From Numida meleagris (Eukaryota > Chordata > Aves > Galliformes > Numididae), in assembly GCF_002078875.1 (NCBI RefSeq), contig NC_034421.1, positions 5,246,499 to 5,310,498 of the forward strand: DNA of 64,000 bases, in the 5' to 3' direction. The first letter of the stretch is position 1. Every line of letters starts with the position of its first letter. Positions 12,226-23,500 of the stretch are shown here, one piece after another. The position numbers and the translations under genes were made by a program. The notes under the pieces were generated by a model. That model ran no database searches. It worked only from the letters and a program-made list of their open reading frames with translations, and was not told the DNA's origin.

Positions 12226-12929
12226 CGTGGATGTCTCCCTGCACTGGTTTGGCAGTTGGGTGTGTTCCCTAACTCTCTTTTTTTACCTTTGGCCTCCTGA
12301 AGAATGACGCATGCTGCTGCAGAAGGTGGTAAGGTGGACTAGATCCTGAGGCAGCAGTGAGAGGGCTCTGAGCACGGAGAGGACCTCTGCGAGATGGCGT
12401 GGGAGCCAAGCACGATATTATTCACAGTACCCAAGCGGAGAAGGTGACTTTGAACTCTGTAAGTTCCCTTCCCTGTTCCTGGCTTTGTTCACAGCTGGAG
12501 TGGAGAGCAAATCCCAACCGCGGTGGCAGCTAGCGGAGAATGAGCTCCAAATTAGCAGCATTATGCCTGAGCTGGCTGCAGAAAGCAAGCACTTCTCTGT
12601 GTGAGGCGGGGGGGGGATGCCGTTCCAGCACATTAACTCGCCCTTTACATTTCCTGTGAAGGTTGCGCAGGCAAAGAGCTTCCCACACAAAGAGTTCTTT
12701 TGGTTTCGCTTTGTCCCTGACTTTCTGACTCTGACTCTGAACCGGGGAGCCTGCCAAGCCCCAGCACAGAGCTGGGCAGCTGGAGGTGCTGACGGTGCTT
12801 CGTCCTTAAGCCGGGTAGCGTGTGCCTTAGGGGAAGAGGTGGATGCTCGTGTGAGTGCGAGAGGCACAGTGTAACCTACCTGGTTAGTTAGTGCCTGCCT
12901 CTCCGTGTGTTCGCTTTTAAAACTGACTG

Positions 12930-14230
12930 GTCCAGCACACCCTCGTTAAAACCTCTAATTAACCTTGCTATTCACAGGAAATTGTGCATTTCGTCCCTGT
13001 TCAAAATGAACCGATGGGCGATTAAATTTGGAAAGCGGATGGAGTAAAAGTAGTTAAACCAGAAGAAGCTAATTTCTTTTCTGAAGCAGGAGTCGCTGCT
13101 TTTGCAAGCGAGTCCATGGCTGTGTTGGAAAATGCGTGCATTCTAATTGCAGTGCTCATTCTTTCAGACAGCTTCCGTAATTGTTCTGCGCTGACGCTAA
13201 AAGCTGCAAGCATTGCAGTTCAGTGCAGCAGCAGCAGCAGGTTTGCCTGAAGATCTCTCTCAAGGGGTGGGTGGGAAATCACTGCAGCGTCTGTGCTGTA
13301 CCCGAGCCTCCTGAGCTTTGTGGAATTGCTCAGACCTCTCGTTAGCAAGCAATGGGAGATGTGCTCAGGGACTCCTTGCTGAGGGTTTTTGGAGAAAGGC
13401 AGGGGCAGGAGGACGGGATGCGGGAGCAGGCAGCCTGCTGTTTCCTGCTGTAAAGGGTAGGCTCTCCTGGACGGCACCAAGAGGCAGCATCCTGCTGGGG
13501 TTGGTGCTGCTGCTCTGCATTGCAGCTGCTGCCATCTCTCTGCTCTTCCAACCCGCTCTGCCTTCATTAGCGCCGTACCCTGCTCCCCCAGGCTGCACCC
13601 AGCCTGCCCTGGCTCTTGCCTGCGGCCTGGGGCTGTGTGTGGCTGCTGAGCCAGGTGTGAAGCGGGGTGGGTCGGCTTTGACACAGTCCATCAGCCGCCC
13701 TCCATCTCATCGTGGAAGCAGCAAAGGCCCGAGGCGTGCTCTGTTTAAAATGCTTGTTCCAGGCAATCAAGCAGGTTTGATTGGCTGAACACTCCTTTTA
13801 TAATTTAATTTAGTCAGGAATCGTTTGCAAGGTAATAAAAAGAGACTGACTCCAAATACATTTATTTAATTCAATGAGAGATGGTTACTGCGGCAGGCTT
13901 GCCTCCACCAGCTTCCCTCACCCCATCACACTGACATCTTAAAGCGCTGCTCGGGACTGTATATAAGAGCCACGATCCGCAGTGACAGCTTAATTGTTTC
14001 TAATGCTGACAAGGGTCACCCCCAAGCAGACATTGCACATTGTGCCGAGCTGGCTGGGGAGGCTGCGGAGAGGAGGATTTATGGCTGGCAAATAGTTTAG
14101 AATTCCTCTGGTTGCGCCTGCTAAATGATGAACCCTCCCCTTGGGGATTGGGGCTATTGATTGTAATTTGCAGTTAAGCCTTTTGCTTTCTGAGGAATCA
14201 GCATAATAAATACCCACCGCATTACGGCAG
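12930..14230. promoter_or_regulatory. Candidate conserved non-coding element cluster
   Basis: Repeated AT-rich words (AATTAA, TAATTG, CTAATT, TTTATTTAATT) at about 12955-12962, 13065-13072, 13143-13150, 13803-13870 and 14160-14210 are embedded in otherwise complex, non-repetitive sequence with no ORF. This texture is typical of developmental enhancers. Conservation has not been tested; the claim is a pattern judgement. Confidence 0.3.
13970..13977 (+). promoter_or_regulatory. Candidate TATA box for an upstream MYO15A exon
   Basis: TATATAAG with GC-rich flanks on both sides, at the right edge of the candidate element cluster and about 3.1 kb before the MYO15A start codon. A tissue-restricted gene such as MYO15A could use a TATA promoter, and a start near 14000 would give a non-coding first exon. 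The evidence is the motif and its placement only. Confidence 0.25.
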
Positions 14231-17073
14231 GGACGTGTTAGCAGGGAGGAGATGGAGCCCAGGCGTGTGGCTTCGGGAGGAGAGAGCAGAGATCAGAGAT
14301 GTTCCCATGCAGGATGCTCCCTTCCTTGGGGTGCCTGGAGGGCAGCTCCATCCCAGCCCCACTGTGGGAGAGGCTCACGGCTGCGTGGCCCCATGTCCCT
14401 GTGATTTCTCTTCCTAAACGTGCTTTGGCTTATGGGCAGGAGTGAGTCAGGGCCTTTTACCATCTGCTCACATCTGGGGCTCATGATGTGTCTGTCCTGG
14501 GAGGGACGGGGCTGTGGGACTGTCCGGCCGCGTCACCGTGCGACAAGGGGACAGGGAGCAGGGCTGGCCGCCCCTCCGGCTGCTCCATCCCCTCTTCCCC
14601 CCAGCCCTGCACAGGGAAGATTAGCTCCCATCCCTCCGCTCGTGAGCAGAGATGAGAATAATAGCAGTCATCAAATATGCATTGGGTAGCAGCAGCCGGC
14701 AGCTGCCGTGCAGCAAATATGGGTCTGCGGGTGCTGGGGGAGTGATGTTCCCCGAGGGACAGCGAGGCCACGAGTGCGGTGCCAGCAGCGCTGGGGCGTG
14801 GGGCATGCGGGCAAGCCAGGCTACCCAGGTGAGTGCTGCGAGTGCCCCAGGTGGGTGGCACGTCCCTTGGGCTCGTGGGGGCTGCGATGGCCAAGGTGCG
14901 GGGGAGGGACCTTTGTGCGATGTTGGTCCTTGCACTGCCGTCCTCCAGGTCACGGTGCGCAGCGCTGTGTCACTTCTGCCTGCCTGCTCCCAGCCTTTAA
15001 TCCCCCTTGCCTCACCTTCCCATGGTCACAGTGTTTCTGTTGCACTCTGGCACAGAGCTTCCTGCCCCACGTACCCCATCCTCCCCCACAGGCATCTGCC
15101 CCACATCTCCTACCACTCCTTCCCCGTGTTTCCTTTATCCTGGGGATGTGGTACCCTAGGAATCCTGCCTAGCCTGGCAGCTGAGGCCCCTGGGATCAGC
15201 TCCATGGCCAAGGTGACACCGTGGGGCCGTGACCTGGCTGTGTGGCGTGGCAGGGGCTGTGAGCCAGCGTTTTTGGGTGTGTGCCAGCTGGTTTAGCACA
15301 AATCTCAGTTCATATCGCACCCAGCCGCTCTCTCCTCTGCAGCGTCTGCTCCAACCTCTCCTCCGGGTCATGCCTTGCCCCAGGCAGGTTTCCTGGCCAG
15401 CCTGGATGCATTGCACGTTGCCAGGGAGCTGCTGGTCCCCATGCTCTCAGGTTTGGTTTTAGGGCTGGATGGCCAGCTCAGAAGACACCAAGGAGAGACC
15501 TGCAGTGCCTTGGGGCTTGGAGGGTCCCTGGGGAGAGGTCTGGAGCCCTTCACAGGTGACTGGGTCAGAGGATGCTCTGGACCCCATTGCTGCCACGGCT
15601 ATCCTCAGCACTGGGTTTTGCACCCAGGCTGCTCCCTGCAGGCTCTGTGCCAAAGGCCGAGGGGAACGCTGCACCCTTAGTGTGGGATGGCATGGGGGGG
15701 GTCCATGGGAGGGTCTGGGCAGTGCTGTGCAGGGACTCATCTATCTCAGGCTGTGCTGCCCACTCCCCTTTGCTCTTCCTCTCTTGGTGTGTCCTCCTGG
15801 TGAGCTCTCATCATGGTCACAGCCATGGCAATGCATGGGGAGCTGTGCCAGCACCACAGGGCACCGAGAGCATGACCGGTGCCTGCTGCCATGCCATGCT
15901 GTGCCTGCACCACTCCGGGGGGTGGGGGGATGGGGGTAGGGATCATGCGGGGCAGTGGGATGGAGGATGATGGGGACGGTGGAGGGATGGAGGCGGGACC
16001 TGCAGCAGCCCCCTGCAGCACGGCGCTCGCTGTTAGCAGCTCCCATGAGTGAAGCCAGCAAGGGGGCTGGGGCCGTGGGGATGGCACAGGAGGGCTGTGC
16101 CAGCGGGTGGGTGGTGCAGGGTGCGGGATGGGAGCTCGTGCTGCCGGCAGGGCGGTTACGTGTGGCAGAGCTGCGCATGGGCCAGCATGGGGAGAAGGGG
16201 CTGGGGCGGTGCTACCTCACCTGCACGGCGTGCGCTGGGCAGCAAATTCACACCGCCGCTGCTGAAAGTTTCATGAACCCACAGCGGCACGCATCCAGGG
16301 CAGGCATTAACATTTGATGCGGTCACCCCGCGGATGGGCACGTGTGCGTGTAGGCACCACTGCAGGACACGCAATGTGCACACGGCATCGGGGTGACCCC
16401 ATGCTGCACCCTGTGGGCTGCAGGGTACAATTTGGGGTTGGGGTCCTCCTCCGTGACTCCACGTTGCAACGCAGAGGTGGCAGAGCCTGGGTTTAGGTTG
16501 GCGATGGTGCTTTGTGCGGATACGAACACAAGCAGTGGTGTTTGTGTTCACCTATTGAAGGATGTGTGGCTCTGGGTTGGGGGCTCGGGACGTTGTTCCC
16601 GGAGCATGGAGCTGGTAGTGCCGTGTTTCAGCCCTCGCAGCATCCTGCTGCAAGCCAGGGGCAGCGGGGATGATCCCTGCTGTAGGACCTACCCTTCCCA
16701 CACCACCCGCAGAGGTGTTTCTTGCCTCTCCTTGGCTCCTTCGGAAAAGTCTCCGTGCAGGAGCAGCTCATCCCTTGCATTATTCATTCTGCCGCGAGCC
16801 CCGAGGTTGGGTTACAGCCGGCAGCCCCGTGGCGAGCACCTTGGGCCGGACTCGTGGGGCTGGGTGGGAGGCAGGCGGCAGCTCTGTCGGCTCCACGCCA
16901 TGCCCAGCCAGGAGCCCCCGCGGGCAGCCACGCATGGGCACATGGCCCACGGAAACCAGGCGCAGGTAAATAACCACCCCTGGGATAAGGGTCGCCTTGT
17001 GACATCTGCGTGGGGCATCGCTGGGGCCGGAGCGGGTGCGAGAGCTGGAGCATGAGCGGCTGCCACCAGCGGG

Positions 17074-20000
17074 ATGGTCGGCAAGAAGGGGGAGGCCAAA
17101 AAGGAGGCAGATGGCAAAGGGAAGGGGGGCAAAGGGAAAGGGAAGGATGGCAAGAAGGGCAAGAAGGAGGTGGTCAGCGAGGTGGAGGAGGCGTCAGACA
17201 CCGAGCTGCTGAAGGAGGAGAGCAAGGAGCCCGAAGCAGTGGAGGAGGAGAAGGAGAAGGAGGAAGTGGAGGAGGAGGAGGCTGCGGCAGAAGAGCCCAA
17301 GAAGGGGAAAGGGAAGGAGAAGAAGGGGGTGCTGAAGGCGGTGGTGGCCAAAAAGCCGGGCCGGGGGAAGAAGGTGCAGCTGGAACCGGAGGAAGAGGAG
17401 GGCGAGAGCGATGCGGCGTCGGCCAAGAAGAACCTCAAAGGCGCCTCCAAAACGACGGCCGACAACGCCAAGAAGAAGAAAGGAGCTAAGGGTACGGAGG
17501 CCACGGCCCAGCCAGCCGAGGAGGAGGAGGAGGCGGCAGTGGCAGCCGCACTGAAGGCGCGGGCCAAGCGCAGCCTGCGCAGCACCTCCAAGCTCTTCCT
17601 GGGCTTCAAGAAGCTGGGGCTGCGGCGGCCCAAGAAGGGGCAGTTCAAGAACACCTCCCGCTTCTTCTGGGGGCTGCAGAAGCAGAGCACCAAGAAGAAG
17701 AAGAAGAAGAAGAACAAAGCAGTCCTCAAGTCCACCTCCAACCTCATGGTGCGCTTCAAGCACGTGGGGAAGAAGAGGAAGAAGGAGGAAGCCGCAGCCG
17801 CCCCGCAGCCCAAGCCGGCCTTCCTGCTGCTGCACCGGGCCGGGCAGGCGGCCGAGGACGGAGCGTCGCTCTTCCGCCGGAGACCGGAAAGGAAATTTAA
17901 GCCGCGGGCACAGGTGCTGAGCAAGGCGGCGGCCGCCACGGGCTGGCTGGCCAGGAAGCTGCTGTCGCGGCGTGGACGGCTGACGGGGGGCAGCCGGGCG
18001 GCCGACACGGCCTGGCTGTCCCGCATCGGCGCCAAGAAGCTGCCGTTCCCCGCAGAAGACGAGATCCTCAGGCACCGAGCCAACATGAGGCGGCTGCCGG
18101 CCGGCAGCGGGCCCGCAGCTCCCGGCGCAGAGCGGCGCGGCAGCATGGCGCGGCGCCCATCCTCCCGGCGGCGGTCGCAGCGTGGCGTGCCCATGGGGAC
18201 GCCGGCCCTGCGCTACGGGTGGGCCCAGGAGGAGCGGGATGCGGCCTATGGACGTCGGCAAGGCTATGGCAAGGAGGAGCAGGAAGGGCCCTATGGGATC
18301 CGTCATGGATACACCAAGGAGGTGCCAGGCGGGGCCTATGGCCGCCATCTTGGTTACACCAAGGAGGATGATGGCACCTATGGCCGTCGGCGTGGCTATG
18401 CCGAGGAGGAGGAGGAGGGACCCTACGGCCTGCAGCGTGGCTATGAGGAAGAGGAGGAAGACTACATCCACTCACCCACTGTCGCCTACCCACCAGGGTA
18501 CGGCTTTGAGGACGCAGTGCCGACCCGCTATGTTGATTACCCCGGCTATGATGCGGAAGATGAGTATGGATTTGATGGAGGGTTTTGGGATGAGAATGAG
18601 CCATTGGAGCACCCCTACGGCTACTTGGAACCCGAGGATGAGGACTATGGGTCCCCAGTCCACCTCTATGACCCTTACAGCAGTGACCCAGAGTACGGTG
18701 AGGAGGTGGCAGGACCCTTTGGTTACAGGGAGGACCCCTATGAGGACTTTGGGGAGCCCCTTGGCCTCACGGCTGGGGGGTACATGGGTGACGAATACCC
18801 TGAGCACCGCATCCAGTACAGTGAAGGCGGGTGGACCCCGCGTGCCCAGTCTTCCTGCAACCCTTACGCTCTGGGGCTGGATGAGATCGCTGAGGCTGAG
18901 GAACCAGAAGACTGGCAGGAGGAGGACAGGAATTATCCCTTCTCTATCCTCAGCACCTCCTCGCTGAAGGGCATGCGGGACACGTTGTCCTCCAAGCTCT
19001 CTCTCAACAGGAAATTCAGGCTCTTCCCAAGGCCCCAGGTCAAGCTGTTTGGCAGGGACCGCTTGGACATCTCCCTGCCTCCATCCCCACATCGCGATGA
19101 GGATGACTATGATGAGTATGAGCCACCGGCCACTGGCCCCAAAGCACACCGGGGGGGCCGGGTGTCAGCAGCGCGGGTGTGCGGGAGCCCTTTGGGGCAG
19201 TTCCTGCAGCGCTCCCTCTCCCAGCTCCAGCCCCTCGGCCGTGCACTGCGGGGCATGGGGAATCCCTGGGACCGCGGTGCCGTCCAGCCCTCCTACAGGC
19301 GCTTTGGCCATGGGACAGAGAGCGCTGGGTCAGTGCGGGTGGGGGGCAGCCAGGATCCCCTGCCCCATGAACCGGGAGCTTCGCGGCCATCCTCACTCCG
19401 CAATCCCTTTGTAAACCCCGTGCGCTCCCCATCACCGCCACCAGCACAGCAGCACCCCAGCAGCGTGCGAGGTGAGCGGCCACGGCGCTCTGTGTCTTTT
19501 GGGGCCAGCTTCCGCCGTGAGCCCCCTGCTGTGCCATGGGCACCCCCAAATGCTGCACCGCCAGCTCCAGCATCGCGACATTTGGGGGTGTCAGGGAGGC
19601 CCCTGACCCCACAGCCATCACGGCGGAGCAGCTCCCCCAGGATGAGTCCCCCCAGACGGCTCCCTGTGGCCTGGCCGCGGCAGCCGGAGCCCCCCACCAA
19701 GGCTGTGAAGCCGCTGATGAGGAGCTCCTTCCTTGCACCACCCTCGCGCCCCGGCAGCCGCCGACTCAGCCCCTCCTGGGATGAAGCCCCCAGCATGGAG
19801 CTGCCGCCCTGGCAGGGCACGCCCCCACCGCCCAGCCCTGCGTCTGGGCCCCCCAAATCCTTCATCCAGCGAATCGGGCAGCCCCTCGCTGGCATGGCTC
19901 CGCGCTCACCACCGCCAAGGCCGTCTCCTGCCGAATCTGGGGGCCGCAGCCCGTCCCCGGGACGGATCCGCCATGTGGGGCAGTCCCTAGCATCGCTGCT

Positions 20001-20583
20001 CGTGGGGAGCATGGCCCCCTCCAAAGCTCCCTCGTCCCCACCGCCCGCCCGCCGCCCCCTATCCCGCTCACCCTCCCCACCGAGACGCCCATCCCGGAGA
20101 GATGTGGGCACCCCCAGCTCTCCGAACACCAACGTGGGGAGCCCCCTTCTCCCGTCCTCCCCTAGCACCCGCCGCCGCAGTCCCCCACCCCACAGCCGCC
20201 CCCCCAGCTCGCCCCCCATCCTCCGCCGCAGCCTCCGTGCCCCTGAGCCTCCGGAGAATGAGGCCGTGGCTGGGGAGGACGGCACTGGGCGCTACGCGGT
20301 GGTGACGCCGCAGATCCAGAGGTTGGGCTCCTTCCGGAGGGCGTCCCGCATGTACAAGCAGCACTGGTCCAAGCAGCACGTCGTGCGGGTGCGGGAGATG
20401 CCCGACATCTGGACGGCCGAGCAGGGCTACCCCCGGCACCCCGCCGAGCGCGGGAGGCAGTGGGCGAGCCAGCGGGGAACCAGCATCGCCCGGTACCTGG
20501 GCCAGCGCTCAGCGAGCGCCTGGAGGGACAGGCACCCCTGGGCCGACGGGTACCTGGGCAGCAAGCAGCCCTGGCGCAGCAAG
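17074..20583 (+). CDS. MYO15A: MYO15A exon 2: giant exon coding the N-terminal extension
   Basis: A single 3,510-base open exon, 1,170 codons, ending in phase 0 at AAG|GTAATG. Residues 1-165 are a Lys/Glu-rich low-complexity stretch. Residues 168-230 contain three copies of a TS-x-x-F/M-type motif. Residues 390-460 hold a Tyr-Gly tandem repeat, and 460-620 a Tyr/Asp/Glu-rich region. A conserved block around residue 640 (core [13 protein letters not shown]) is followed by a long Ser/Pro/Arg-rich region to about 1065, then a second conserved patch ([14 protein letters not shown]). Composition matches the mammalian exon 2 only in these islands. In mammals this exon makes the long isoform needed to maintain stereocilia; skipping gives the short isoform. 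Large antisense open frames across it are shadows of biased codon composition. Confidence 0.93.
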
Positions 20584-23500
20584 GTAATGCTGGTGGTGTA
20601 GTGAGCGTGGGGTGGTTTGGCGTGGAGATCGCCATGGGAAGGAGATGGTGGGCAAGTGGGCATCGCATCGCCCTCTGACCACCAGCACTGCTCTGCCTGC
20701 TGGGAGGGGAGAGTGTGCGGTGTGAGAGCTGAGGGGTGTGAGGCAGCCAGAGCCGTGGGCTGCATTGGCAGAGTGGGGGGTGAGCAGCTGGGGGTGGTGG
20801 TGGGGTCCTGCATGGGGACCAGGCTGGATGGGGGATGGTTGTTGCATGGCCCCCCCATGCTGCAGACACCTGACTCCGGCTGGCTGCAGCCCACGTATGG
20901 AAATGCTGAGACCCGATCTGCAGAACGGGGAGGGAGAGGTTTCGTTAGCAGGCGGCACCACGACCCTGGCGGGTGTCTGCTTTCCTGCCCGCTGCTGGAT
21001 GGGAGCCAGTGGGGGCTGCATACAGGCCGTGGTGCTGGGTACAGCCGTGGTGCTGGGTACTGCCATAGAGTCATTAGATTTAGAAAAGAACTCGAGTTCA
21101 ACCCCAACTCATCCCCCCGGACCCACGTCCCTCAGTGCCACATCTCCATGCCTCCAGGTTGGTAACCCCACCACCTCCCTGGGCAGCGTGAGTGCAGCCA
21201 TCTCCACCTATTCCTGCCCTGGATCTCCAGGAACAGCAATGGGACAGTCCCAAGTGTTGCCTTGCTGGGGCTGCTCACAATTTCCAACTCTGCTCTCTCC
21301 AGACATGCAAAGTTTTTGTTACAGGGACCCATTTTAGGGCCATGGGTTCTTGCTCGGGGTCCCTGTACTTGCTGGCATTGGGGTCACAGATGGCGATTTG
21401 GGGCAGTGGTGGTGACCCAGGTGGGATGTAGCAGGTGGACAGCAATGCCCTGATGGTGCCCATGCTGTCGCCCTGTACAGATGCAGTCGCTGTGCAGCCT
21501 GCCCATCGTGCGCTACCAGGAGCCACAGGAGGAGGACGGGCTGGAGGACATGACCCAGCTGGAGTGAGTGCCACGGCCCCATCACAGGGACAGCTCCAAC
21601 CTCATGGGGCTGTGGGTCCTGTGCCCCCGGTGCCCCCTAACACAGCCTCCTCCTGCACCAGGGACCTGCAGGAAGCCACGGTGCTGAGCAACATCCGCAC
21701 GCGCTTCGAGCGCCAGCTCATCTACGTAAGGACAGGGCTCCGGGCGTCCCCAGGGGTCACTGCTCCCCCAGCACCCGCAGCCTCCCATCGCTCTCCCGCA
21801 GACCTACATCGGCAGCATCCTGGTGTCGGTGAATCCCTACCGCCTGTACAACATCTACGGGATGGAGCAGGTGCTGCAGTATGAAGGCAGGGCACTGGGC
21901 GAGAACCCGCCGTGAGTACTGCACTGCTGTGCCCACCCCCCAGCCCCGGGTCCCCAGAGCCCGAGGTCCCCACGTTGGGGTGATGCAGTGATGTGTATGT
22001 GCCTCTTCCCCCGCCACCTCCAGGCACCTCTTTGCGATTGCGAACGTCGCCTACTCCAAAATGATGGATGCCAAACACAACCAGTGTATCGTCATCAGGT
22101 GAGGGGTGGCCGTCCCCACGCACTGCCCGTAACTAGCGCTGCCCTGATTGCACAGGGTGCACCAGCCTGGCCCCATGGGTATCTCTGGGCACAGGGTGCA
22201 TTAGGGATGTGTTGGGTGGGTGTGTTAGGGGTGGGCTTTGCTTTTCAGTGGGGAGAGCGGCTCGGGGAAGACAGAGGCCACCAAGCTGATCCTGCGCTAC
22301 CTGGCAGCCGTCAGCCAGAAGCGCAGCACTGCACAGCAGGTAGGGGCTGCCGCTCACCCTGTCCCCACCCCTGCCCCAATCCCTGCTCCCCTCCATCGCT
22401 CCACCGCTCTCTCCTTGTCCCCATGCTTCCACCTGGACTACGGCAGATAGAGGTACCTGTGGGGCACATGGACTGAGATGGCTCAATGGGGCTGAGCAAT
22501 GTGGTGGCATCTCTGCCACATCACCCTATCTGCATGGGGACAGTGGGGATGGGAGCTGGGATCTGTGTGCATGCATGTGCATGGGCTTGTTGCACTGTGC
22601 TGCGTCCTCGTGCAGGGTGGTGGTGTTGCACACCTCCAGATTGGGTGTGCAATGGTGGTGGCACAGCTGGGGGGATTGGCACAGCGTGTCCCGTGGCTGC
22701 TGGGGTGCCTGACCTGGGCTCTCCCCATTGGCCGTGGGCAGATCCTGGAGGCAACCCCCTTGCTGGAATCCTTCGGCAATGCCAAAACTGTGAGGAACGA
22801 CAACTCCAGCAGGTTTGGGAAATTTGTGGAAATCTTTCTGGAGGAGTAAGTAATGCTGATCGTTCTTGCGTGTCCACCCCCAACCCATGTCATCCCCATT
22901 CCCCTCCTTCCCCCCCTGCTCCTGGGCCACCCCCATCAATCACAGCTGGGGTGGGACATGCGTATGGCTCTGCTTTTGGGGTTGAAACATGGAAGGGGGA
23001 AAAGGCGAAGACATGAAGACGCATGGCACTTGCTGTTCTCTGCCCAAGGTGCAGTGATGCTGTGCCTTGACCGCCCATGGGTCCCCACGGTCCCTCCTGA
23101 TCAGCACCACCGATCCTATAGGGATGCCCATGGGGATGCCCAATGTCACCCTGGCGTGTGCAGCTCCTACCATGCTTGGGAGATCGCTGGGAGGAACCTG
23201 GGGATGGGGGTGACCCCTGCATATGGCAGGAGAATGAAGGGGGGCACAGAGCCATCCCGCAGACCCCCAGGTTGCCAGCCGGGCGCCTGCTCTTGCCCCT
23301 GCAGTGGTCTGATCTGCGGTGCTATCACCTCGCAGTATCTGCTGGAGAAGTCCCGTGTGGTCTTCCAGGTGGGTGCCGGGGGGGGTCCCTCCAACTCTAC
23401 CCACATCCCCCCTTGCCCTGCAGCTCATCCCTCTGCCCTACAGGCCAAAAGTGAGCGTAATTATCACATCTTCTACGAGATGCTGGTGGGGCTGCCTGCC

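Larger units (their letters stand above)
12230..17073. other. DRG2-MYO15A intergenic region and MYO15A 5' region
   Basis: No coding exon is recognised. Left part (12.9-14.25 kb) alternates AT-rich homeobox-like words with GC-rich DNA and reads like conserved regulatory sequence. Right part (14.3-17.0 kb) is GC-rich with many short open frames on both strands and no family. MYO15A in mammals has a non-coding exon 1 upstream of its giant exon 2; it should lie here, but I cannot place it or the acceptor of exon 2 with confidence. Confidence 0.5.

Noticed and set aside
17010..17489. 159-codon frame overlapping the MYO15A start in another phase
   Set aside because: Gly/Glu/Arg low complexity caused by the polypurine tract. 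Its internal ATG at 17052 is noted only as a possible upstream start.
16812..18194. 460-codon antisense open frame, Ser/Phe/Leu-rich
   Set aside because: It is the complement of the Lys/Glu-rich MYO15A exon 2, where few stops can arise on the other strand. No domain, start context or splice support.
19293..20285. 330-codon antisense open frame, Gly/Arg-rich
   Set aside because: Shadow of the Pro/Ser/Arg-rich coding part of MYO15A exon 2.
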